Below are positions 32,736 to 58,700 of a stretch of DNA of 64,000 nucleotides, piece after piece (position 1 is the first letter of the stretch; each line of letters starts with the position of its first letter). A program made the translations under genes and the position numbers. The DNA is from Glandiceps talaboti (Eukaryota > Hemichordata > Enteropneusta > Spengelidae), in NCBI RefSeq assembly GCF_964340395.1, contig NC_135554.1, positions 4,599,975 to 4,663,974 on the forward strand. Reading direction: 5' to 3'. The notes below the pieces were generated by a model. That model had not been told where the DNA came from, searched no databases, and saw only the letters and a program-made list of their open reading frames with translations.

Positions 32736-33420
32736 ATCTAGCTAATTCTAAAAGTAGCCGGTCATAACAAGGTCCATGAATCTATTCACCAATATGGAAA
32801 AAGAATTCTTAAAAAAGTAGATGACAAAACCTTTTTGGAAATGGATTGTTCAAGCCAAGGTGATCAGATAAGCATTATTGGATTTAAACTATGGAAATTT
32901 CATAAATTAGGGTAGGAAAGCATTGCAATGGAAGCTTGTTATGTATAACATGCCTAGAATTGAGAGATTTGCATTCTGAATATAATAGATATCGGAATAG
33001 ATGAATTCCTTAAAACATTCTTGTCTTGTTCAGGAGGTAAATGAGAGTAAATGTGGTAAAATTAATTGATGATGGCAACATGGCTACTGTTGTACTGTAG
33101 TTAATGAGTATCCATTGTCAGTGGTAAAGTGTGATGTCGTTTTGACAAATTGTGTACACAAGTGAGGGCGCTGTTTTCACAAATGTGGTAATGAAAGTTC
33201 ACCACTGAGGGCGCTATTTAAATCCGTCGACAAACCAGTACTTGTCAAGTGCTGTAGTAGTCATTAATAAAATCTGTAATAATACACAATCTTTTATCAT
33301 ATCTGACAAAAACAAAAGTTCTTAGCATTGAGGAAAGTACATGGTTGAAGGTGATAAAACTAATATCTGACAAAAATCAGCAAGATATTTGAATTTGCCC
33401 ACAGACAGCAGCAGATTGCA

Positions 33421-33483
33421 CACGCGCGCGTGCACACACACACACACACACAAACAAACACACACACACACACACACACACAC
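33421..33483. repeat. (CG/CA)n microsatellite
   Basis: CACGCGCGCGTG followed by an interrupted CA run. The Cys/Val-rich antisense frame is an artefact. Confidence 0.9.
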
Positions 33484-34103
33484 AACTATTATGTAGCTAC
33501 ATGGGCCCACACTCAAAATACACTAGTTATGCAATCCTCACAGTTGGAAATTCCTATTGTTTGGAAGCATTGTTTTTGTTTGCTTTTCTCTGTTGTTTGC
33601 TTGTGATTGGTTGACAGCAATAATCTGTATGTGCAAGCTATACCCTAGCAAATACTTTTGGGGAGACTGGGTGTCTCCATTGAGGATTATGCCATGTATT
33701 TTGAACAAAAAATATGGAATATGTACTCCGGTCAATCTGCGTCATGACAACACTCGTCTCTCATGACAACGTGCGTTTACGTCACTGGTTCTGCTGATTG
33801 AATTGAGTCAAAACATTCAAAATTTTCATTACGTTCAATGATTTTTCTTTGATATTACTGGCACTGGTATAATTATGTTATTCTCCAATATTTTTCTTCA
33901 TTCAGCCTGAAAATAATCATGGCTAAGGGTTGTCACTACTCATCTATCGTCTCATAGTGACAAAGGCCCCTTAGGTCACTCATATTTTCCTTGGCTGAAG
34001 GAAGGACAATATTGGGGGATAACATCTAATTGTCTGAGATTAGATGAATTCATGAATATTTATAAACCATGGACATTGCGCCCTGACTACCGGACATGTT
34101 CAA

Positions 34104-34115
34104 GAGAGAGAGAGA

Positions 34116-34150
<35 letters not shown>

Positions 34151-34190
34151 TGTATGTATGTGTGTGTGTCTGTGTGTGGGGGGGGGGAGA
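34104..34190. repeat. (GA)n-(GT)n-(G)n microsatellite
   Basis: A short GA run, then a GT run with TCTGTATG interruptions, then a G run of about 9-10. Confidence 0.85.
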
Positions 34191-35371
34191 GTTTTCCCGA
34201 CTTAGGTACCTTATAGGACACTTGACACACAATACATGAACTGCACACAACAAATCAATGTTTATAAAACTTGCAAATTCTTTTATTAAAGAAAAATCAA
34301 AATTTAGAAGAATGAAAGTTTTGAAGTTTATGAAATATCTGATTGAGAACTAAAAGTTACCCTCAGAGATTATAAATACCAAAAAATGAAGTATAACATT
34401 TTGAAATTCTTATGAAATGTAGATTTGTTTGGCAACTTCTTCCACCACCACTATCTAACCCTACATCTAATTAATATGCATTATGCAGATGATATGCATT
34501 ATGCAGATGATATGCTAATGTATGCAAACTCATTATGAAGTATCGTACATGTAAAAAAATAAGTCTCTTTCAAATTATAGACTAAAACATAATTCAGCCA
34601 TAATCAAGCCACTCCCAGATTGACTGAATGTGTGCTGACTTGAAACATTTGAAACATTTCCAACATAATATGCAAAAATATTTCAGTCTTCGAAAACTCT
34701 TTTCTCCCCTTGTTTTAAAAGTAAATAATACGAATTACAAATGACAAATACTTTTGAAGCCAAAACACTGATTTAAAAAAAAAAATTTAAAGTCTCGTTT
34801 CATCAGAAGAGTAGCCAGTCAAATACAATGAAATGATAAATATCTTTACCACTCAAACTATTTCGTTTGATGTATCCAAATTTTTTGTTTAAAAGAAAAT
34901 TAATTCATGATTTGAATCATAAATGACAAATATATCTGTAGCCCAACATGACTTTTTAAAAAATGTATGACTGAAGGATTTCTTGAGTATAAATGTTGAG
35001 CTGTATGCCTGATAACTGATCCATTGACATGACATGAAAACTATCATCTTGGTAGACAGCATTTAGAATGAATGGACTGATGTATTTGTATAACATCACT
35101 CATATAATGTCGTCTCTAAAGTTTTATTATAAACTGGACAGTAAAATACTGAGGAAATCATTAATTTTACTACTAAGTTTCTTATACAAATACATGTGTT
35201 TCACACTTGTATTTCTTATGATGCTATCATACTGTGTTCTATTTTGAGCTAAACATGTTGACATCTAATACAACTTGTATATATATGTATACCCTGCTGG
35301 GATTGACGTGAAGTCCTCAGAAAGGGTTTCAATGATTGGACAGCATAATTATGCAAATTGATGCAAGTTTA

Positions 35372-35541
35372 CATATGTATACGTTTATACTAGTATGTAT
35401 GATACGCCATAACAGGGCGCCCTCACACTAGATGTCAACTACATGTATGTAGTATTTCAAAAGTTTACATATGTATACGTTTACACTAGTGTGTCTGGTA
35501 TGCTGTGACAGAGCGCCCTCACACTAGATATCAACTATGTA
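35372..35541. repeat. Tandem duplication of a ~75-bp segment
   Basis: Two diverged copies starting ACATATGTATACGTTTAYAC and sharing GCGCCCTCACACTAGATRTC, with copy starts about 92-93 bp apart. Confidence 0.8.
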
Positions 35542-35710
35542 GTGTTGCAAGTGTTATGTCTATGTTTATACTTTCTTATAATACACTTTTTGCCAACCAA
35601 TCAGATTGAACCTTTTTAAAAAGCTTCATATTATATTACACCCCCTGCTGTGTGTTCCTTTCATACTATTATTACACTGACATGTCACCTAAACTTGTGT
35701 TGTGTCTCAG

Positions 35711-46129
<10,419 letters not shown>

Positions 46130-46683
46130 CGACGTGTCCGAAACATTTTGCTGACTATTCAGTCAGCTTGCCCAGGGTCATTTTGAAAGTTCGAAATTAT
46201 GAACCATCGATTCTACCAGACATAAACACGATTAGTTTAAAAAACCAACAAGTTACATAGATTATGCAAGGATATATTTTTAAAAAATATGTAAGCAATA
46301 ATATTAACATTTTGTTATCTAAAATGGCAATTTTTTTACGCAATAAGAACGAATACTGGCCTATAAATGATTGCATATTTCATATTTAATGGCTTATTTG
46401 TAGTACTTGAATTCCAAGAAAATATTTGAAATAATTATTCCTAAGACAAAGATTTTTCCATGTATATTTTACATGATCATAATTTATTATATTAAGTTTC
46501 AATTACCCATTTTAAAAGTAAAAAAATGCTCAATCTCCTCAATTGTATATCGTGACCAAACGTTACGGGTGTTGTTGTTATTGCACTACTTTCATCGTCG
46601 TTACTGGAGGTATATTCCTTTCCTATGCATTACGGGCAGTTTATCGTGCAAAGTCAGCCAAAATAAACAGATTTGACCGAAAT
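46130..46683. promoter_or_regulatory. Bidirectional RNF170/HOOK promoter region
   Basis: 554 bp between two divergent start codons must hold both 5' UTRs and promoters, unless upstream non-coding exons exist. It is AT-rich with no obvious TATA box placed for either gene. CpG dinucleotides cluster only at the two ends (TTTCGACATCGACGTGTCCG beside RNF170, and ATATCGTGACCAAACGTTAC nearer HOOK). Human RNF170 and HOOK3 are also arranged head to head. Confidence 0.7.
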
Positions 46684-46722
46684 ATGTCGTCTCTGGAGCT
46701 TTGTGAAAGTCTGATGACCTGG
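46684..46722 (+). CDS. HOOK3: HOOK exon 1
   Basis: 13 codons, MSSLELCESLMTW; donor TGG/GTAAGT, phase 0. It is too short to be found as a frame alone but is confirmed by ELCESLLTW in human HOOK3. The frame is open upstream, so an earlier start cannot be formally excluded. Confidence 0.88.
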
Positions 46723-49700
46723 GTAAGTAGTTTTAATTGATTGTCATATGGGACACTTCTGATTTAAAACGTATTTTAGGCCGCCCAAATCAGTTACCTC
46801 GCCCCATACCGTACGTACGTTATATTCCGATTCGTTGACGAATGGCTAATTACGAGTTGACTATCCCCCACCCCAATTAACAAACGTTCAGAGACTCGTG
46901 TCATCAGTTCGTGTCTCCGTCTAAACTGTTAACATGTATGAGCAAAGCAATATTATCATTTTGATGTGGATGCAATTTATTACGTACATCAGTTCAACGG
47001 TCATAACGTTAGTCGTTACGTACATTGTTGAGTGATCTGGTGCTAGTAGTATGTGTATCTTATGTATGATCCGACATTTACAACTCAGGAATGGATTTTA
47101 CGTTGCGATTACGCTCTCATAATTATAGTATATTGCATGTCTACGAAGCCATGGGAGGGAAATTATGAAACAATTTACTGGGAGAGGATGTATTTCCTTG
47201 AATTTGTGTAACAAATATGCATCTGGAAGTGAAACGTATGTGACTCATGGCCAAGGAATAGATCTAAGAATTTGACACTTAATTAGTGTTGATAGCAATA
47301 CATTATGAACATATCCACCACTGCATCATTGTACCATAATTAGTTTCTTGTCAGTATTGATAAGGAAAAGGGCTAACTGCTATATTGCAAAAAAAAGAAG
47401 TATTTCCTACACTGCTGAATGCATCTAAGCGGTTAGTGTTACATAAATGAGTGCACATATTTACATACATGTACACTAAACGTGTATACTAAGTTGGAGA
47501 TTTGCAATCTACATTTGATATGCATCAATGGTGATAATCTAAGTTATTCAAACATCCAGAAATGACCAATCAAAATTGTAGAAAGATTATGATACATAGA
47601 GAGGATAAGGTAGAACAAGAGGAGGAACAATACCAACAATGCACCAGACTGTAATCCCCAGTCTGGGAAGTAAATAGAAGGATTTTTCAGGAAGCCATGC
47701 ATGCATCATGGAGGTATAAGGGGAGACATGCATGCATAATCTCCAATTCCTTGCCAAGGTTTTAAAACTTTGGTAACCAAAATGGAGACATCTGATAAAG
47801 TTTGCAGTTCCCGTATATTCAACTGTAGATCTGGAGGATCTTGGGGATTCCCCCAGTAAAATAAAAAACAAATGCAGGTACACATAGATATTACTACAGA
47901 GTTATACTTGCATGGTTTTACCTACATACCCGCATCATCTAAGTTGTGTAGTAATTGTCATAGATTTGACTTATGATCTGTAAATCTTCAATGAGAAGCC
48001 GAATTAGCACTTCCACTCAATTCAGTCTAACCTCCCCATCTATACAAGCAACACAAACACAACTTTCATAAAAATGTCCCCAGCCAGCCAGCCAGTAAAG
48101 ACATTTTTCATCCTTAGCAACAATAGCTCTCTCACTGCATAACAACTGCATTTATAAGAAGTTGGGCTATAAAGTAACAGAATCAGATTTCTTGATGAGC
48201 TCAAAAGAGTAGACAGTTACACTCTGATGCACAAGCCACAGTATTGAATAATTCATACCATGTCAGATAACCCATCTTTTGTACTATATAATTGACCCTT
48301 ACATCCCCTCAGACTGTAGAAGCAGTGTCCACTGACCTTACTCGTTCTATCTATTAATTTTGGGACACATTAAGAACACAGGACTCGGCAAAGTGCCCGA
48401 CAAAACTTTTTGTTGAATACATATGCATGTAGTAAGGGATAGGGGACACTAAATGTTAATGTGACAAGATATTGTACATCCATGATGTATGTATCAGTAC
48501 TGTGTCAAATTCACTTAAGAGTGCACACTGGTACAATAGTAGCGATGTCAGTGATGACTTTCGTAAGCACGCAGTAATACACCTCATGTCAAATAACACT
48601 TTGCATGGTTTCAGATTCTATTTATTTCAAAGTATGGTTCACTGTGTTTAATTATGACTTTGACAATGCTACTATATTATGTCCCTTGTCCATAGACCTT
48701 CGAGTCCACCATAGATCCTTCTGCAGTGGGTGGACACCACTGGTGTCTATGCCTTGTCCAAAATGTTACATGTGTAATATACCTACACTAACAGTATCTA
48801 GCTTCTACATAACTGTAACTTAGCCAGACAGAAGTTATGGTACATTTCTGTATCAATCCTAAATATCTGACAAGATAAATCAAACTTACATTACCCTGTA
48901 GTACTAAGGAGGTACATGTACATGATATATAAGTGTGTCTGCCCCTTTCCTAATCCTCTCTTTGTTCAGGGTTACTGATTTCTTTCTATGAACACTGGTC
49001 AGTCAGGAATGTCACCTTTCCTCTTTGTATGGCAGGTCAGGTCATAGACAGTGTAAGCTGATCTCAACTATTGTCTTCACTTAGGGAGCATAATGTGTGT
49101 GAGTGAATGCAAACATGTCAATCTATTCTTTGACTGATGAAGCACAAATCATAACCCCATCCTGTGTACTATAAATTAATGTAGTGGGTGTTAAACCTAC
49201 TTTGCCAAGGCATTTAATTTACTTTGATATATTATGATTTGTTAGTTTGAGTCTGAAAAGAACTGATAGTTAGCCTAATGCGAGGAACACACAACTCTTA
49301 TAACTTCTAGGAATGTGTATCTGTATCATATGTGTAAATTCTTGTAGTATTTCACAGATGGCCAAGCAAGCATACTGAAATCGTAGACACAAAAATCAGT
49401 GATCTAGTTAGCACGGTGGGCAACAATTAGGTAAAAACGACAAGCGTGAACAGATACAGTTCTTGGCGCCCTGTCCAAATTTATAAAAAAAAATAATTTA
49501 GAAACTGCACCCTATTTCATGTTATCGGCTTCAAAAACCAAAATATGAAATGTTGTTATGGCAATGTCATGACAGATCATTGAAATGTGGTCTAGTGCCA
49601 TAACACATTGTGGCCTTTATACAGTTGGGTTATTGCCAAGTTGTCATCCATTGACTTGGTAAGGCAAGTAGTGACTGAGATTAGAAATAGTTCCATCTGT

Positions 49701-52700
49701 GAAATAACATATGCAGGTCAGCAGGTGAATACAAATATCAATAATAATAAAATGTACTTCACTCCCTAATATTGACATACAGGTAGCCATAAAAATAGGG
49801 TCAAGGATGCACTTAGTAATAATGTGTCTGCTGACTAGTTTTGCCGCTGTACAGCTATATGCATGTATGAACATGACAGCAAACAGTTCAACTGACAGAA
49901 AGCTATTGTACCTAATAATATTGAACTTGTATTTCTTTTGGTATTCAAAAGATTTGACTTGTAGTAGTTGAACTTGTACTATGGTGTAGTAATGGTCACT
50001 GGGTAGCAGCAAGGTGGCATGTCTTTATATTTTCAGATTATCTGCTCGTCCAAAACTTTGGGGGTGTTGCAATGTAGGTAGATTAACAAATAAACTTTGT
50101 TAACATGTAAACAGATTAAGAGATTAACACATAAACATATTAAACTGTCTATTGTTGACACTGGTCAATATCTTAATTCATACTAAGTAGTACACGGTAC
50201 TATAAAAATATTTGTTGGTGGTTTGGGATACATGTACATATCCAAAATAAATTTTTGATTAATAATATACATGTATATAAATTATTTTGTCTACATGTGG
50301 AGGGTAAGGTTTGATTACTAGATAGGATCTGTTGAAGTGTGATGCCACATAAATCAATTTTTGTTGACAATCAGTTTTAAAACTGCATTAGCATTCCTAC
50401 ACCAAGATCACGTATCCATGGTAATAGAGGTGTTCAATGATAACTTAATGTATTGACAATGTCATCTATTTTGACCTAAACTTATGTGTGGGTATGTACC
50501 TCATGGCACTGGACTAACTTTAAACCCTCTCATATTTTCTTAGAGCTCTTTTGAAAAAGTAAGAATTATACTAACCACATGTACACTACTTCTAAATTCT
50601 AATATGTTAATGTCATGTCAGAACAGACTAGGCTATAATTTAAAAGGCTAAACATCCCTCTTCAGGAGGGGAGGAGAAGGGAGGGGGCCTCTGGCTACTG
50701 GAGAAGTGAGGGCCTTTGGCATGAAATAGAAATATGAGTAGTGAGTTTGTCACTGTATTACAACATACATGTAAATATATATATAATACATGTACTTCCA
50801 CATATGTAAGATAATATTTTAATGCACCAAGTGATAAATACAGGAAATGTCCTTATTTGGGCATTTGTTTTAATTCATATTGCATTGTTCAAGGATTTTT
50901 CACTTTTATTAATAATAGTATTAGTATAGAGTTATAGTTTTATATCCTCATATTTTAAGACTAAATTAATATGTTTAGAAAAAATATACATGATTGTTTA
51001 TTGAATCAAAGACAATATATGGATAGACCATGGAGGTAGTGTCCATGGATAGACATACATGTACATTTTGTAGGTTGGTACAGTGGTAGCTATTCCCAGA
51101 TCCCATATCCAGACTGGGTATTTCCATTATTATGAGGCAGGACAGCATGGAATATATACAAGATGTATATGTAATGGTAAAAATGATAACCAAAAATGAC
51201 TTTTGTTGTGTACTGCAATGGCCGCGTCTTTCATCATATCAGACCCAGTACATGTATGAGAGATGTGAATGATGGTAATAGCCAGGACAGACAAATAATC
51301 ATTATCTGTTTATGTACATGTATGTGGCAGACTAGTACTGAGTAGTATCAACAGTGTTGAATTGGTTGAAAAGTGCATTCTGTCAGATTTACTACACTTT
51401 GAATTTATAAATTGATTGTCATTGCAATGCATATTTCTTTAGGTTTACTGGTGAAGTATGTGTAACTGATTTGTATAATTAAAGTTTGCATTGTGTGAGA
51501 TGGGAGGAGGTTGGGAATGAAAAGGTGTGATGGGATATGTTTTGCTGCATGTATAAAGGCAGTATCAGTAGTGTATTTCATACTGAAGCATATATTAGAG
51601 CTTCACTTGCTAACTGACAGTCACTCAAATTAGTACACTGGCATAATGCATACTTAATTCATTTTAGTACAAGTTGTGACAAATGTACTAAACTGTCAAG
51701 GAGACCACTTCCATCAATTGTGCTACCAATGCCTTGTAAGGCATACATGTACATTGACATACAGAATGTACATTGGCATACATGCACATTGACATACAGA
51801 ATGTACTTTGGCATACATGCACATTGGCATACATGTACATTGACATACATGTACATTGACATACAGAATGTATATTAGCATACATGTACATTGACATACA
51901 GAATGTACATTGGCATACATGTACATTGACATACAGAATGTACATTGACATACAGAATGTACATTGGCATACATGTACATTGACATACATGTACATTGAC
52001 ATACAGAATGTATATTAGCATACATGTACATTGACATACAGAATGTACATTGGCATACATGTACATTGACATACAGAATGTACATTGACATACAGAATGT
52101 ACATTGGCATACATGTACATTGACATACAGAATGTACATTGGCATACATGCACATGTACATTGACATACAGAAGTACATTGGCATACATGTACATTGGCA
52201 TACATGTACATTGACATACAGAATGTACATTGACATACAGAATGTACATTGACATACAGAATGTACATTGACATACAGAATGTACATTGACATACAGAAT
52301 GTACATTGACATACAGAATGTACATTGACATACAGAATGTACATTGACATACAGAATGTACATTGACATACAGAATGTACATTGACATACAGAATGTACA
52401 TTGACATACATGCACAGAATGTAAACAATGATGTACAACACTCAATTGAGATGCTATATATAGATTTGTATTTTCATTCTTGAGTAGAATTGATTATTAA
52501 CTCGGCTTGTGTTCCTTTTCATTTTTAAATGTAGTTAGCTGTTACTTCACTTTTACCAATTTTTGACTTGAGTGTTGTTGAAGCCCCATCTCCCAGGACC
52601 AATAAAAGTAGAAAATAAAGTTGTAGGTGGATAAAATACTATTGAAGTACTATTGTTGAGCCACTCACACACAAAAGACACCCACTTTTTTGTTTGGCTT

Positions 52701-55700
52701 CCTAGGCTTTGAGTGTTTATTCATAGACCCTCCACCCTATGGTTCATTGTATTATTGTCATTCACCTTGCTAGTGCTACATATTGTCACAAATAACATTT
52801 TGTGACTAGTACATTGTTCAGTTGTACACTTAGACCTGTATACATATTATACATGTATTCAGACTAAATACCAGTAGCATTGTCAATTGTGTGTTAATCT
52901 TTCACAGTGACATGTGACATGTGTCTGGTGTCTAATATTTGAATGACTATATAGCACATTGGCTACTAAACATTTAACTGATAACCCGTACCTAAAAAGA
53001 TCCTGTACTCGTACTACAATGTATAAGTTTCCAAAAATAGTGGTCAGCTTGGATGCCATATATTTTGCTGTTGATAGTATGATCTCTACCTGTACATAAT
53101 ATGTTTTATAAGTTTATGAAGTTTGTGTGTAATGCTGCATGTGTGTCACTGTGTGCTTGTGTATGTACATCACTACATGATGTATGTGTGCATGTGCGGA
53201 TCATAGTATGTACCAAATGTATGTTTGTCCATAGACCCTCCACCAAATAGGGTCTATGGTTTGTTATTGTAAACACAACCAAAGCAGTTGAAGCATTGAT
53301 GTGTTTGGTTTAACCATAGATGTCTATAGCCTGGTTAACATGCAACTGTAGGCTTGTTCATCCTATGACACTCCCCTCTTCCCACCTCCGACACACTCAC
53401 TCTCTAGACAGACAAGCATTAAATCAATTCATTCAAAGGTGATTGGCACTGTTCTATTTTCTTAGTTTAAAGTAAAAGATACAAGTTTGTAAAGAAGTAT
53501 ACATACATGTAGTATATAAGGAAAGGTTCAATTGATTATCCAAAAATGGGAGACAAAAAGAATGCATTTGTGACCTCAACAAATGTCTAAAATATTAATT
53601 ACATACCAATGAATACTGCTATTGTTATATAACAAATGTATACACATGTTCAAATACAGTACTATTGTTCCACTATAATTGTTAACATCTTTAGTATGAA
53701 AGGAATATTCAATTTCTTTATTGTGTTGTTTATTTCATCATGTATTTGTACTCTCATTCTTCCCAAATTTATTCATGGAAAGTCTGTGTATGTTAAATTC
53801 AACAAAGGAACATGTACACTATTCAAAATAGTAGTTTGACATCACATTATACACCTTAGCTTTAACTTGAATATTTTGTTGACAATTTTACTTGGAGACA
53901 TTGGGTAGATTTAACCAAGTTTGGTAGTTGATATCTGTTCAGCTAAGATTTACCTGTAAACAATAATCTAACTTAAATAGTTAATGTATACACTAATCAC
54001 TGTGTTATACAATGATTGCCAACTGTTAGATATATATTTAGATATTAAAGGTTCGCAATCATAGTGTCTCAGTACTTCCTGTTTACATACATGTAACATA
54101 TGTTAGGAAATTAATTGTACAGTTTTTCAATTACTCAGAATAAATATGTGAACATTGTAGTTTTTCTGGGAAAAGAAATTATGTTCAAAGTGAATGAATA
54201 TTTGAAATGACAAGTTATTAAAAAATGAAATGAAATTTGTAATTAGATAAACATATCTGATAAATATGCAAATTGCATATGGTAATTTTTCCATGGTGAC
54301 TTCCAATTTTTCCATGGTGACTTCCAGTGTTCTTTTATAGATAAGATTATAAAGAATTTAAAAGTGTAATTCCAATCCCATGGGGTGGGGGTGTGGATGG
54401 GGATTTCTATAGTTTGTTTGAGTTTGTAATTGTTCAGAATTTTATGTAAATACAAATACAAATAACCATTTCTTTGTTCTTTTTCCTTCAGCTTCAGACA
54501 TTTAAAATCAAAAAAGCACATGAAACAGTTGATGATTTGACGGATGGAGTAGCCATTAGTGAAGCACTCTGTCAAATGTAAGTATACCTACAAATTACAC
54601 CCATAGTCATCCACAGCAGTCTTAGAAATAGTGTTTACAAATTACACCCATAGTCATCCACAGCAATCTTAGAAATAGTATTGACAAATTACACCCATAG
54701 TCATCCACAGCAGTCTAAGAAATAGTGTTGACAAATTACACCCATAGTCATCCACAACAATCTTAGAAATAGTGTTTACAAATTACACCCATAGTCATCC
54801 ACAACAGTGTTAGAAATAGTGTTGACAAATTACACCTATAGTCATCCACAGCAATCTTAGAAATAGTGTTTACAAATTATACCCATAGTCATCCACAGCA
54901 GTCTTAGAAATAGTGTTTACAAATTACACCCATAGTCATCCACAACAATCTTAGAAATAGTGTTGACAAATTATACCCATAGTCATCCACAACAATCTTA
55001 GAAATAGTGTTTACAAATTATACCCATAGTCATCCACAGCAGTGTTAGAAATAGTGTTGACAAATTATACCCATAGTCATCCACAGCAGTCTTAGAAATA
55101 GTGTTGACAAATTATACCCATAGTCATCCACAGCAGTGTTAGAAATAGTGTTGACAAATTATACCCATAGTCATCCACAGCAGTCTTAGAAATAGTGTTG
55201 ACAAATTACACCCATAGTCATCCACAGCAGTGTTAGAAATAGTGTTGACAAATTACACCCATAGTCATCCACAGCAGTCTTAGAAATAGTGTTGACAAAT
55301 TACACCCATAGTCATCCACAGCAATCTTAGAAATAGTGTTGACAAATTACACCCATAGTCATCCACAGCAGTCTTAGAAATAGTGTTTACAAATTACACC
55401 CATAGTCATCCACAACAATCTTAGAAATAGTGTTTACAAATTACACCCATAGTCATCCACAACAGTGTTAGAAATAGTGTTGACAAATTATACCCATAGT
55501 CATCCACAGCAATCTTAGAAATAGTGTTGACAAATTACACCCATAGTCATCCACAACAATCTTAGAAATAGTGTTGACAAATTACACCCATAGTCATCCA
55601 CAACAATCTTAGAAATAGTGTTTACAAATTACACCCATAGTCATCCACAGCAGTGTTAGAAATAGTGTTTACAAATTATACCCATAGTCATCCACAGCAG

Positions 55701-58700
55701 TGTTAGAAATAGTGTTTACAAATTATACCCATAGTCATCCACAGCAATCTTAGAAATAGTGTTGACAAATTACACCCATAGTCATCCACAGCAATCTTAG
55801 AAATAGTGTTGACAAATTACACCCATAGTCATCCACAACAATCTTAGAAATAGTGTTGACAAATTATACCCATAGTCATCCACAGCAGTCTTAGAAATAG
55901 TGTTGACAGATTACACCCATAGTCATCCACAGCAATCTTAGAAATAGTGTTTACAAATTATACCCATAGTCATCCACAGCAGTCTTAGAAATAGTGTTGA
56001 CAAATTACACCCATAGTCATCCACAGCAGTCTTAGAAATAGTGTTTACAAATTATACCCATAGTCATCCACAGCAGTCTTAGAAATAGTGTTGACAAATT
56101 ACACCCATAGTCATCCACAGCAATCTTAGAAATAGTGTTTACAAATTATACCCATAGTCATCCACAGCAATCTTAGAAATAGTGTTTACAAATTACACCC
56201 ATAGTCATCCACAGCAGTCTTAGAAATAGTGTTGACAAATTTATATACTTAAAGTAAACTTCGACATAGTTAGTACCAGTGATTATTTGCACTGTGCACA
56301 CAAATATGATATAGGTGGTATTTACACTGCATTGCAATATTGATGATATTATTGCATGCCTCAGTAACCTGTATGCAAATAATATGCAAATGAGTGAACA
56401 TTCATTCTTTGTAGAAGTTGTACACAAAACTGTATGAATGCAATGTAAACAGTGTTTACAGAAATGTGCTGTTTTGGATAAACAAATAATATATTTTATG
56501 AGTAATATTATGTAATAATAACAGAACACCGTGCCATGTCAGTTCCAGTGGTATTTGTACTCAAGCTTGCAATGTTTTCTGCTGTGCTTTCACCTGTTAC
56601 ACTTGTGAAAGTATATTGGTGCAGAGAACAACGCAAGCACTTGTGCATAGACCTGAGTATACCTGTCATTCTTGTTATTCACATGTCATAATGTTCTGTC
56701 ATAGTACATTGTACATGTAGTGTATTAATAGACTGAAATATACAGGTACGCTGTATCGCTACTCCGCACTGACCTGACGGCTATTGATTGACTGATGCAT
56801 GAGGTCACTGTGTCACTGGCATACCTTACACTTACATCTAGTGTGTGTACTTAGTCACTATTTTATGCATACTGTAAATTTAGGTTGATATTTTACGACA
56901 ACAAATATGGTCTTTCATTTTCATTATCTGTCCTATGAAATTATGGTTAGAAGTATGGCAAACTTCTTTTCCATTTCCATTTTATCAGAGTTTGCAAACT
57001 TGAAGTTAAATTGTTGTCAAGTGAAAGGTGTAGTCTTGTCTACCTTTTAGCCATATACACCCATTCACCAATCACTTTAGTACATAACATTGAATGTACA
57101 TTGTGTGAATAACAACACACAGTGAACAATTAGTGTTCTATATGAACCTTTTTGTCTGACCCACGACAAAAGTTTTACATCATAGCTTTGGCTAATCTTA
57201 TTGGATTGGTCAGTTACATGTACAAAACGAAGTTTAGTATACCCTGATAGAGTTGTCAGTTACATGTATGGTCTTTAACACAGTTTAACATACCCAGATA
57301 GAGTGGCCATGTATGACCCAGGTCAGGACAATGTTTGTTCTTGTGAGTAGGAGAATTTTGCCTGTATAACAGTTTTGTTATGACACAGTACATGTAGAGT
57401 CCAACTATGCAAACATAGAAAGTCTTCCTATCTCTGAAGTAAACTATTTTGACTGTGAATGCATACAATGTATAGATAAACGATGCTAGAACCTGGAAAA
57501 AATGTAGACATGTTTTTAATAAGACAGACATTAGATTGGAATGATACATGTATGAACAGAAAATAACGACCTATAAATCTTGCCTTGAAGTGTCAAATAG
57601 GGTTTGTGAGAGCATAGATTTGCTGTACCGTCAGGCTGGGCGTTTGACGTTCGATACGATCATGAATTTGTATCAAGTTAGTACAACAAGCCGGGATTTG
57701 CTGATTCATGCAAGTTCACTTGAGATAAACTTAATTTATTCACAACCTGTAGTAATTGAAGTGTTGTTTACCATACTCTTGATTTTACAAGGAAATGAAC
57801 CTGAACTATATAAGTACAACCTTTTAGCACAGTGCCCTTCGGGGACACAACTTCAGAACGCCGGGACTGCATTCATGGCACCCGTACTACTAATACTCTG
57901 TACAGTGCCCGTTTATCAGCCTTTAATGTAAATTTTCAGCGAATCTTTCCACTTTCATACTTTATACTCTTTAACCAGGTCATATCATGCTATCCGAGTA
58001 GATTTAAATGAGACTAGTAACTTTTAGTCAGGTCTTTTGAATCACCTGTTCACATTCACTCAGTGCGTGCATCTGTCGACGTTTGCAGTTCACACTTTGT
58101 CTGCCTGTTGGACTCACTTGATACGGTCAGAAAATATTGTTCCTTCAAGGGAATGGCCCTATCTATAAACAGGCATATTTAGTCACATTGGCATCTATCA
58201 CAGTGACAAGTCAGGTATAAGTCAGAGTATAAGTACATTGTATAATTTGTCGCCGATCAGTGTTAGATACACACGTACGGTGAACATGCTTGCACTCCAG
58301 AACATATGGTTCCTCATTACATCATTTCTCATTAATATTTATTACTAATCTGAAATAACCGTTCGTAACCATTGTAAGAAACCAGAGTTCATTATTTCGC
58401 AGTTTCGGCAGAAGAAATAACAGCTCTGGTTTGCAGAATGAGTTTACACTCAGGAAAACTATTGAAAATATAAAGTCCCAAAGGGATGTAGAATCTACAT
58501 TTTTTTATCAACCTCTGGTATTTTCCCCCCTGACAGCAGTAACCCTTCAAAGTTTATGACTGTTGTACATGATGGAATGTACAATTGACAAACAAAGGAC
58601 ATATTGTATTGTTGTCAGTATTGTATTACAGTGCAAATCCATAGAGGCCTTGTATAGTATGGTGAGGGGAAAGTATTGTATGGTATTTGGGGTCAATACA

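Larger units (their letters stand above)
30511..35710. other. Tail-to-tail intergenic region between TMEM59 and RNF170
   Basis: 5.2 kb without a recognised gene. It holds TG/CA microsatellites (32662-32735, 33421-33483, 34111-34170) and a T-run at 32611-32622. There is also a GGGCGCTGTTTT/GGGCGCTATTTA pair near 33167 and 33208, and a tandem duplication at 35372-35541. Part of the left end may be TMEM59 3' UTR, and the right end should hold the RNF170 3' UTR. Confidence 0.7.

Noticed and set aside
51723-52445. 240-codon Cys/Tyr/Met-rich antisense protein
   Set aside because: It is a product of the 19/16-bp minisatellite; neighbouring frames are open as well.
57548-57931. 127-codon frame in HOOK intron 2
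   Set aside because: It matches nothing I know. It may be transposon debris, but there is not enough to call it.
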